DNA of 16,263 bases, taken from assembly GCA_003480425.1 (NCBI GenBank), contig QUJA01000049.1, forward strand, positions 1-16,263, read 5' to 3'. Position numbers and translations under genes: made by a program. This DNA comes from Firmicutes bacterium AM31-12AC. GTDB lineage: Bacteria; Bacillota; Clostridia; Lachnospirales; Lachnospiraceae. The notes beneath the pieces are model-generated. The model saw nothing but the letters and a program-made list of their open reading frames with translations. It searched no databases and was not told the origin of the DNA. Positions 1 through 5,531 of the stretch are shown here, one piece after another (positions within the stretch are counted from its first letter, which is position 1; every line of letters starts with the position of its first letter).

Positions 1-74
1 GAGGTAGATAGGGCAGAGGTGGAAGTGTGGTAACACATGGAGCTGACTGTTACTAATAGGTCGAGGGCATAACC
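1..74 (+). rRNA. 23S ribosomal RNA, 3' end (partial)
   Basis: The window opens inside the last part of a 23S rRNA gene. The stretch ending in GACTGTTACTAATAGGTCG followed by AGGGCATAACC is the conserved 3' end of Firmicutes 23S rRNA, and the mature end is placed near position 74 by analogy with those genes. The 5' part lies outside the window. A tRNA-Asn gene follows about 76 bp downstream, with no 5S gene between. Confidence 0.93.
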
Positions 75-124
75 AGAACAGGTGATAGGAGAACAAGATG
101 GATGAAAAAACTTTGTATGCAGTT

Positions 125-141
125 TTGAAGGTATACTTCAA
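125..141 (+). other. Small spacer hairpin between 23S rRNA and tRNA-Asn
   Basis: TTGAAG (125-130) and CTTCAA (136-141) form a 6-bp stem with a 5-nt loop in the rRNA-tRNA spacer. There is no T-run after it, so it is not a terminator. It could be an RNA-processing signal in the precursor transcript, which is inference only. Confidence 0.35.
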
Positions 142-150
142 TAAAGGTAA

Positions 151-222
151 TCCTCGATAGCTCAGCGGTAGAGCATTCGGCTGTTAACCGAAGGGTCGTT
201 GGTTCGAACCCAACTCGGGGAG
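151..222 (+). tRNA. tRNA-Asn (anticodon GTT)
   Basis: This is a complete 72-nt cloverleaf. The acceptor stem pairs TCCTCGA (151-157) with TCGGGGA (215-221), including one G-U pair. The D arm carries TAGCTCAGCGGTAGAGC. The anticodon stem TTCGG/CCGAA encloses the loop CTGTTAA, with anticodon GTT at 183-185. The T arm contains GGTTCGAACC. The discriminator base is G222, as usual for tRNA-Asn. The 3' CCA is not encoded. It is probably co-transcribed with the upstream rRNA genes, because no promoter is visible in the spacer and a terminator follows directly. Confidence 0.97.
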
Positions 223-231
223 GTTAGAAGA

Positions 232-261
232 ACATCTCATAGATTTATGAGGTGTTTTTTT
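232..261 (+). terminator. Intrinsic terminator of the rRNA/tRNA operon
   Basis: ACATCTCAT (232-240) pairs with ATGAGGTGT (247-255) in a 9-bp stem with one G-T pair and a 6-nt loop, followed by a run of T to 261. It starts 10 bp after tRNA-Asn and closes the operon. Confidence 0.9.
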
Positions 262-387
262 ACTAGGGGGTCGTCGTGAACTAAAGGCATCTGCACAAGC
301 AAATAACCCCATGATATAGATACATCAGACACCAGAAAAGTAAATACATCACCGCTCCACCTATTTCAATCACGGTACACCTCAAAG
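262..387. other. Gene-free spacer, nothing recognised
   Basis: This stretch lies between the rRNA operon terminator and the long hairpin at 388-468. I see no convincing reading frame, RNA gene or promoter in it. The word ATACATCA occurs twice, and GGTCGTCG near 269-276 recalls the last bases of 5S rRNA, but both are too short to interpret. Confidence 0.5.
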
Positions 388-468
388 CAAGAAAAGACTA
401 TGCACTCCAGCGAATTGGAGTCGGGCTTGCCCGACGAAGCTGAGCAGGAGTGCATAGTCTTTTTCTTG
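388..468. repeat. Long composite hairpin, likely repeat family and/or bidirectional terminator
   Basis: AAAAGACTATGCACTCC (392-408) is the perfect 17-nt inverted repeat of 447-463. The pairing extends outward to 388 and 468 with one bulged T. A second hairpin, GTCGGG/CCCGAC (420-425 and 430-435), sits inside the loop, and ACTCCA/TGGAGT (404-409 and 416-421) offers a competing fold. Both outer arms end in A- or T-runs, so it could terminate transcription in either direction. The nearest upstream gene already has its own terminator at 232-261. No flanking target duplication was found. Confidence 0.7.
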
Positions 469-488
469 TACGTATTTTTTTGTTAGTC

Positions 489-518
489 TTGAAAAGTATA
501 TTAACCTTGTGATATAAT
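489..518 (+). promoter_or_regulatory. Predicted promoter of the Rrf2-family gene
   Basis: A sigma-A type promoter: TTGAAA (489-494), an 18-nt spacer and a perfect TATAAT (513-518). Transcription would start near 525, just ahead of the GGAGGAG ribosome binding site at 533-539. Rrf2 regulators commonly autoregulate, but no clear operator is visible here. Confidence 0.7.
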
Positions 519-543
519 AGGTATATAGGATTGGAGGAGAATT

Positions 544-975
544 ATGAAGATATCAACAAGAGGACGTTATGCAATTCGTGTAATGTTAGATTTGGCAGAA
601 CATAACACAGGAGAATATATTCCATTGATGGATATAGCAAAAAGACAGGAGATTTCAGAAAAATATCTGGAATCAATTGTAGCATCATTAAGTAAAAATG
701 GATTTGTTCGTTCACTAAGAGGAAAGGGTGGCGGATATCAGCTTGCAAAAGCTCCAGAAGAATATACGATCAGGAGTATTTTACAACTTACAGAGGGATC
801 ATTGGCACCGATTTCATGCTTGGAGGATAATCCTAATTTATGTGAACGTGTTACTGTGTGTAAAACAATTAAAATGTGGGAAGGTCTGTATAAGTTAATT
901 CTTGATTATTTTAATGGAATTACATTGGCAGATTTATTAGTGGATTCTACGGATGTAGGAAATTATATCATTTAA
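544..975 (+). CDS. Rrf2-family transcriptional regulator (IscR-like, Fe-S type)
   Basis: This 143-aa cytosolic DNA-binding protein has the usual Rrf2 length. The N-terminus MKISTRGRYAIRVMLDLA leads into a winged helix. The wing, RSLRGKGGGYQLAK (residues 57-70), is the family signature. Three cysteines, C92, C100 and C106, sit where IscR and related members bind a [2Fe-2S] cluster; the first spacing is CX7C rather than the CX5C of IscR. Known members include IscR (Fe-S assembly), CymR (cysteine metabolism) and NsrR (nitric oxide), and the sequence does not decide between them. No isc or suf genes are in the window. The ATG is fixed by GGAGGAG at 533-539. A GGDEF gene follows after 61 bp with its own possible promoter. 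The target is unknown. Confidence 0.9.
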   Translation: MKISTRGRYAIRVMLDLAEHNTGEYIPLMDIAKRQEISEKYLESIVASLSKNGFVRSLRGKGGGYQLAKAPEEYTIRSILQLTEGSLAPISCLEDNPNLCERVTVCKTIKMWEGLYKLILDYFNGITLADLLVDSTDVGNYII

Positions 976-997
976 TATAAGACAAATGGATATAAGT

Positions 998-1025
998 GCG
1001 TTATAATAGAAAATATAAATAACGC
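998..1025 (+). promoter_or_regulatory. Inverted repeat over a possible -10 box ahead of the GGDEF gene
   Basis: GCGTTAT (998-1004) and ATAACGC (1019-1025) form a perfect 7-bp inverted repeat with a 14-nt spacer. A TATAAT (1002-1007) lies on its left arm, with only a weak -35 upstream. The right arm directly abuts the GGAGGTGG ribosome binding site (1026-1033). It could be an operator or an RNA hairpin next to the ribosome binding site. Confidence 0.35.
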
Positions 1026-1036
1026 GGAGGTGGCAG

Positions 1037-2914
1037 ATGAAGAAGAAAATAGCACTGCTGCAAGGGGGATTTAATGGAGAAGTAATGAAGTATGCTATTC
1101 GAGGAATTCGAAAACGTATACAAGAAGAAGGCGCTGATCTTTATATATTCAGTTGTTATGGCGGAGAAAAAGAAGATCTGTTGTACAATCAGGGAGAGTA
1201 TCAGATTTTTTCATTATTAGATTGTAATGAATATGACGGATTTCTTATGGCATCGAATAATATTACTTCAGGAGAAGAGAGAGAAAAATTACGTAAGAAA
1301 CTGGTTGCAAGTGGAAAACCGGCAGTTAGTATGGAACACGAGTTGGAAGGTCTATATTATGTCGGATGTGAGAATTATCGAACTGTGAAAGAGATAACAT
1401 TACACATGATTGAAAAACATGGGTGTAGAAAAATATATTTCATAGGCGGACCAGAAGATAATTACGAATCACAAAAGCGAAAAAAAGGTGTTCAGGATGC
1501 AATGGATTTAAAAGGATTGCAATATGAAGAAGCCTGGTTTCGAAATTACAACTACACATATCATGACGGATACCAGGCCTTTTATGATTTTCAAAAAATG
1601 GGTCTGGGAGTTCCGGATTGTGTTATTGCTGCAAATGATGAGATGGCAATAGGGTATTGTACTGCAGCCGGTGAACAGAAATTATATGCACCAGAGGATT
1701 TTAGAATTTCTGGATTTGATAATTTAAGAATTGCAAGTACATATCGTCCAAGCCTGACATCAGTAGAGCGTAAAAAAACAGAAACAGGGTATCAGAGCTG
1801 TGATGTATTGTTCCGTTTGATAAATGGTGAGGATGTTCCCCAAAAAACAACTTTGAAGGGTGAGGTAGTCTATCGTTCAAGTTGTGGATGCACAAATCAT
1901 GAAGAAAAACACCAAAATGGAAAACGGCATATAATCGAAACGATGTTAAATCGGAATTATGTTCAGAATAATTTTCAGATTTTGCAGAAGAGATTGGTTC
2001 AAAGTGAAAACTGGAATGAGTATGCGAATACATTGGCAGAACATGTAATAAATAATATTCCGTGTAGTGCAATGTACATATTACTTAATAGAACTGAACA
2101 ATTGGAACAGCATACAGGACAAATCCTCAACAATCAAGAATACGATTCAAAATTAATTGTGATTTTTGCATTGGAAAAAGGGAAGCTGGTAGAGTATAAG
2201 GAGTTATTTGATATTTCAAAATTAATTCCGGGAGAAGAAGAGGATGATGAAAAATCGCATGCCTATATGATTATGCCGGTTCATTTTCAAGAAAAAACAA
2301 TTGGCTATTGTGTACTCAAGGACAGTTTTCAAATGATTGATGATGAAAGTTTATTTAGCGGGTCACATTGTATCAATATGTCAATGCAGGTTATGATTGA
2401 GAGACTGGCATTGAAGCAGATGAACCGTATGTTGGATGAGTTGAGTGCGGAAGATGCTATGACAGGAGTTTACAATCGCTTTGCTTTGTCAAGGCATGCG
2501 GAAAAGATTTTGCAATATGATCGTCTTGAACAGAGAGAAACCTTAATACTGTTTAGTGATATTAATCGTTTAAAAATAATCAATGACACATACGGACATA
2601 AAAATGGTGATATTGCAATTACAACTGTAGCGAATGTTCTTAAGAAGGTTTGCCCGAAACAATCGGTGGTTGTTCGTTATGGTGGAGATGAATTTGTTAT
2701 CGTAGTTTCTGGTGGTGACTATAACAAAGGAATTAGTATTAAACAGGCAATTCATGAAGAATTAAAACAGGCAAATGAAATTCTGGATATTCCATTTCAG
2801 ATTTCCACTAGTGTAGGATGGGTGTGTGCAAAACCTGATGAAAAATTATTGCTGGAAGAGTATGTAAAACAGGCGGATAAAGTAATGTATCAGGAAAAGA
2901 AAAAAACAATATGA
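1037..2914 (+). CDS. Cytosolic LacI-fold sensor - diguanylate cyclase (GGDEF)
   Basis: This 625-aa protein is a predicted diguanylate cyclase making c-di-GMP from two GTP. Residues 4-285 have the periplasmic-binding-protein/LacI ligand-binding fold (type 1), ending in the SCGC motif (282-285) often seen in Firmicutes proteins that join this fold to an output domain. There is no signal peptide, membrane segment or N-terminal helix-turn-helix, so ligand sensing should be cytosolic. Residues about 290-460 form a linker that may be GAF-like. The C-terminal GGDEF domain begins at DAMTGVYNR (473-481). It has the metal-binding FSDIN (506-510) and an intact GGDEF at 549-553, so it is probably active. 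The usual RxxD inhibitory site upstream of RYGGDEF is replaced by PKQS. No EAL domain is present. The start follows GGAGGTGG at 1026-1033. Confidence 0.9.
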   Translation: MKKKIALLQGGFNGEVMKYAIRGIRKRIQEEGADLYIFSCYGGEKEDLLYNQGEYQIFSLLDCNEYDGFLMASNNITSGEEREKLRKKLVASGKPAVSMEHELEGLYYVGCENYRTVKEITLHMIEKHGCRKIYFIGGPEDNYESQKRKKGVQDAMDLKGLQYEEAWFRNYNYTYHDGYQAFYDFQKMGLGVPDCVIAANDEMAIGYCTAAGEQKLYAPEDFRISGFDNLRIASTYRPSLTSVERKKTETGYQSCDVLFRLINGEDVPQKTTLKGEVVYRSSCGCTNHEEKHQNGKRHIIETMLNRNYVQNNFQILQKRLVQSENWNEYANTLAEHVINNIPCSAMYILLNRTEQLEQHTGQILNNQEYDSKLIVIFALEKGKLVEYKELFDISKLIPGEEEDDEKSHAYMIMPVHFQEKTIGYCVLKDSFQMIDDESLFSGSHCINMSMQVMIERLALKQMNRMLDELSAEDAMTGVYNRFALSRHAEKILQYDRLEQRETLILFSDINRLKIINDTYGHKNGDIAITTVANVLKKVCPKQSVVVRYGGDEFVIVVSGGDYNKGISIKQAIHEELKQANEILDIPFQISTSVGWVCAKPDEKLLLEEYVKQADKVMYQEKKKTI

Positions 2915-2919
2915 CAAGA

Positions 2920-2957
2920 CAGATGTAAAACATTTGCTTGCAAAAAGTTTACATTTG
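2920..2957 (+). promoter_or_regulatory. Inverted repeat upstream of nadA, candidate operator
   Basis: CAGATGTAAA (2920-2929) pairs with TTTACATTTG (2948-2957) over 10 bp with one G-T pair. A second nested repeat, TTTGC/GCAAA (2933-2937 and 2940-2944), lies in the middle. It sits 56 bp before the nadA start, where a promoter would be expected. NAD biosynthesis genes in Firmicutes are often repressed by NiaR or NadR, but I cannot match this sequence to a known site from memory. An RNA hairpin is the alternative. Confidence 0.45.
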
Positions 2958-3012
2958 TTATACCCTAGAAGAGATATATGTGATTAGTAGTGGAAACGAA
3001 AGGTATAGAATA

Positions 3013-3927
3013 ATGAGTGAAACAGTAATAGAGCAGATTAATCGTTTGAAAAAAGAGAAAAATGCAGTAATTCTTGCACATTATTATGTAGATGGAGAAG
3101 TTCAGGCTATTGCAGATTATGTGGGTGATTCTTATTTCCTTGCAAAAAAAGCAACGACAGTCGATGCAGACGTAATACTTTTTTGTGGTGTATCATTTAT
3201 GGGTGAGAGTGCAAAGATTCTTAATCCGCAGAAGAAAGTAGTAATGGCAGATAAAAACGCTGACTGTCCTATGGCGCATATGGTGGATGAATTAAAAATT
3301 AAAGAAGTAAGAGAACAATATCCAGATGTATCGGTTGTATGTTATGTAAATTCAACAGCAGAGATCAAGGCATTATCTGATGTGTGTGTAACATCTTCCA
3401 ATGCACTTAAGATTGTTAAAAATCTTCCAAATAAAGATATTTTCTTTATTCCGGACAACAATCTTGGAAGATATACAGCAGAGCAGATTCCTGAGAAACA
3501 CTTTATATTTAATGATGGATTCTGTCATGTACATAAAAGTATCCATAAAGAAGAGCTTTTAAAAGCAAAAGAGGCAAAACCGGAAGCAGTTGTAGTTGCA
3601 CATCCAGAATGTACACCAGATGTATTAGAAGAAGCAGATTACATCGGAAGCACATCTCAGATTATAGATTATGTGACAGAATCGGATAAGACAGAATTTA
3701 TCGTCTGTACAGAAATCGGAGTATTCTATGAATTAGAGCAGAAGAATCCGGAGAAAAAATTCTATTCCGTAGGACATCGTCAGTTCTGTCCAAATATGAA
3801 GAGAATTAGTCTGGAAGGAGTAGCTCAGGCACTTGAAACATTGGAGCCAGAAGTAGAATTGCCAGAAGATTTGAGAGTGAAGGCAGAACTTCCATTGAAG
3901 AGAATGTTGGAATACGCGCAGAAATAA
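3013..3927 (+). CDS. nadA: Quinolinate synthase
   Basis: A 304-aa quinolinate synthase, which condenses iminoaspartate with dihydroxyacetone phosphate to give quinolinate in NAD de novo synthesis. It is a cytosolic [4Fe-4S] enzyme. Three cysteines sit where the Thermotoga enzyme binds its cluster: C85 in ADCPMA, C171 in FCHVH and C259 in FCPNM. Other family motifs are LAHYYVDGEVQAIADYVGDS near the N-terminus, VVCYVNSTAEIKA (108-120), HPEC (197-200) and GSTSQ (212-216). The ATG at 3013 is chosen because the protein then begins at the usual point and AAAGG (2999-3003) precedes it. An upstream TTG at 2938 would add 25 atypical residues and overlap the inverted repeat. nadB and nadC, commonly adjacent in Firmicutes, are absent here. 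A strong terminator follows. Confidence 0.95.
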   Translation: MSETVIEQINRLKKEKNAVILAHYYVDGEVQAIADYVGDSYFLAKKATTVDADVILFCGVSFMGESAKILNPQKKVVMADKNADCPMAHMVDELKIKEVREQYPDVSVVCYVNSTAEIKALSDVCVTSSNALKIVKNLPNKDIFFIPDNNLGRYTAEQIPEKHFIFNDGFCHVHKSIHKEELLKAKEAKPEAVVVAHPECTPDVLEEADYIGSTSQIIDYVTESDKTEFIVCTEIGVFYELEQKNPEKKFYSVGHRQFCPNMKRISLEGVAQALETLEPEVELPEDLRVKAELPLKRMLEYAQK

Positions 3928-3948
3928 AGACAATAAAAGCGAATAATG

Positions 3949-3997
3949 AATAAAAATAAGTGAGACAAGATAAAAATCGGTCTCACTTATTTTTATT
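3949..3997. terminator. Bidirectional terminator between nadA and the glycosyltransferase gene
   Basis: AATAAAAATAAGTGAGAC (3949-3966) and its perfect 18-nt inverted repeat (3980-3997) enclose a 13-nt loop. The outer part of the stem is A-rich on one side and T-rich on the other, so a T-run is present when it is read from either strand. It lies between the convergent 3' ends at 3927 and 4021. Confidence 0.9.
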
Positions 3998-4020
3998 GAA
4001 AGTATATTGTAACTAAATAC

Positions 4021-5328
4021 CTATTGTAATCTGCGCTGGATATTGTCCTTTATTTTATCGGAGAGCTGTGCATACTGAATTAATTCTTCTTCTGTAAATT
4101 CGGAAAAGCGAGTTTGGTCAAAGTCGGTTTGAACAAGTGCAAGATCAGATAAAATCGTATCAGTTTCTGGGAGCAATGAAATAACAAGTTGCTTCGGTGA
4201 GCGCAAGTCTTCTATTTTTATCAGCCCTTTTAAAGTTAATTTCTTCAGAGCCATTGACAAAGCACTTCTGGAAATATCAATAAAATCGGCTAATTCTCTG
4301 CGTGTTCTAACATTATGTGGGTGGCAAAGATAAAAAAGAACCCAGATTTCTGTCATAGATAAATTATGCTTTAAAGCAACTGGTTCCAAATAACGTTCCA
4401 ATAATTTGCGAGTGCGGTAATTATCCATCAAAACACCTTCTCCGGCAACAGCTGCCTGGCAAACTTTGGCACGTTCCTCCCCCAGGCGGGTAGCACCGGG
4501 CAGGATTGCTGGTGGAACGGCTCCATCTTTTGCTGCGTCTATGAAAAAGCGATATACCTGCAGTCGGTTTTTTTCATATTCTTCTTCATCCAGAATATTC
4601 TTATAGAAATTATTATAGTATTCAAATACATTCAATTTCATTTTTATCGTATTGGAAATACTTGCACCCTGTGTTACAAGAGATCCTTTTGTTTTTACAT
4701 AATAATAAATAGGTGTTTTTAAAGCATAAAATCGTGTTGCATATCGAATATATTCCAGATTAAACATAAAGTCCTCACACCAGCTAATATCTGGGTTCAT
4801 TCGTAGATGATGCTTTTCGATTAATTCTCTTCTATATAATTTGTTCCAGATTACACCATAATAATAATCGGCAGGGTTTTCCATCATATGCTCAGCAAAT
4901 TCTTCACGGGAAATGACTTCATCCTCATCAATATCTCCTTTGTGAGAGACTCGTTCACCGATAACACGATAAAAATCAGCAATTACAAGATCTGCCTGAA
5001 AATCTTCCGCCGAACGTACAAGAAGTTTGGTGGCATCCGAGGTGATCCAGTCGTCGCTGTCAAGGAATTGAAGATATGTTCCACGCGCTTGATCTATAGC
5101 ATGATTTCGTGCAATAGATACCCCACTGTTTGGTTGATGAATGACACGGATGCGGGAATCATTTCTTGCATAGGTATCGCAGATTTCACCGGAAGAATCT
5201 GGGCTTCCATCATCGACCAGTAATAGTTCAAAGTCGCGATATTCTTGATTTAAAATACTGTCAATACAGCGAGAGAGAAAAGTCTCAGCTTTATAGACAG
5301 GAACAATAATACTAACTGTTGGATTCAT
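4021..5328 (-). CDS. Family 2 glycosyltransferase fused to a MarR-type winged helix
   Basis: A 435-aa two-part protein. Residues 1-230 form a GT-A glycosyltransferase family 2 domain: SIIVPVYKAETFLSRCIDSI (6-25), VDDGSPDSSGEI (38-49), NSGVSIARN (67-75), the metal- and nucleotide-sugar-binding DSDD (90-93) and the likely catalytic-base region WCEDF (183-187). It should transfer a sugar from a nucleotide donor; the acceptor cannot be read. Residues 305-430 look like a MarR family domain. SMTEIWVLFYL, the recognition helix SRSALSMALKKLTLKGLI (353-370) and a basic wing around DLRSPKQLVIS (374-384) match helix-turn-helix and wing. No signal peptide or membrane helix is seen, so it should be cytosolic. 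The gene stands alone, without other polysaccharide genes. AGAGG (5337-5341) supports the start. No frameshift separates the parts. Confidence 0.87.
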   Translation of the reverse strand: MNPTVSIIVPVYKAETFLSRCIDSILNQEYRDFELLLVDDGSPDSSGEICDTYARNDSRIRVIHQPNSGVSIARNHAIDQARGTYLQFLDSDDWITSDATKLLVRSAEDFQADLVIADFYRVIGERVSHKGDIDEDEVISREEFAEHMMENPADYYYGVIWNKLYRRELIEKHHLRMNPDISWCEDFMFNLEYIRYATRFYALKTPIYYYVKTKGSLVTQGASISNTIKMKLNVFEYYNNFYKNILDEEEYEKNRLQVYRFFIDAAKDGAVPPAILPGATRLGEERAKVCQAAVAGEGVLMDNYRTRKLLERYLEPVALKHNLSMTEIWVLFYLCHPHNVRTRRELADFIDISRSALSMALKKLTLKGLIKIEDLRSPKQLVISLLPETDTILSDLALVQTDFDQTRFSEFTEEELIQYAQLSDKIKDNIQRRLQ

Positions 5329-5361
5329 AAAGTTTACCTCTTTGAAAATGATGTTAATGTC

Positions 5362-5390
5362 ACTATAGCAAAGAGCAGATAAATTTTCAA
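5362..5390 (-). promoter_or_regulatory. Predicted promoter of the glycosyltransferase-MarR gene
   Basis: On the minus strand, TTGAAA (5385-5390) and TATAGT (5362-5367) are separated by exactly 17 nt. Transcription would start near 5355, leaving a short leader with the AGAGG ribosome binding site. It is back-to-back with the lon promoter region. Confidence 0.75.
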
Positions 5391-5420
5391 GGAAGGTATG
5401 AGTTTACACGCAGGAGCTAC

Positions 5421-5449
5421 TTTACAAAATAAAGAGAATATGATATTGT
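5421..5449 (+). promoter_or_regulatory. Predicted promoter of the lon gene
   Basis: TTTACA (5421-5426), a 17-nt spacer and TATTGT (5444-5449). The -10 is imperfect, but the expected start near 5456 would put the CIRCE operator (5459-5485) right at the transcription start, the normal arrangement for HrcA repression. Confidence 0.55.
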
Positions 5450-5458
5450 TATCATAAA

Positions 5459-5485
5459 TTAGCACTCAGCAAAAAAGAGTGCTAA
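5459..5485 (+). promoter_or_regulatory. CIRCE element (HrcA operator)
   Basis: TTAGCACTC (5459-5467), a 9-nt spacer and GAGTGCTAA (5477-5485). Both half-sites and the spacer length match the CIRCE consensus exactly. HrcA binds CIRCE and represses heat-shock genes until heat or misfolded protein titrates GroEL. The site is 46 bp ahead of the lon start codon, so this lon should be heat-inducible through HrcA. The hrcA gene is not in the window. Confidence 0.95.
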
Positions 5486-5531
5486 CAAATACGAACTAAG
5501 ATTTTCCAATATAGAAAGCAGGGTGAATGAT

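Noticed and set aside
262..280. Possible 5S rRNA remnant (GGTCGTCG)
   Set aside because: Only about eight bases resemble the 5S 3' end, the match lies after the operon terminator, and no 5S stems are present.
1701..2072. Antisense open frame of 123 aa inside the GGDEF gene, and similar frames opposite other genes (for example 11836-12321)
   Set aside because: These mirror the codon pattern of the real gene, have no ribosome binding site and no family motifs.
2938..3012. TTG start adding 25 residues to NadA
   Set aside because: The added residues do not match the family, no ribosome binding site precedes the TTG, and it lies inside the inverted repeat. The ATG at 3013 begins the conserved protein.
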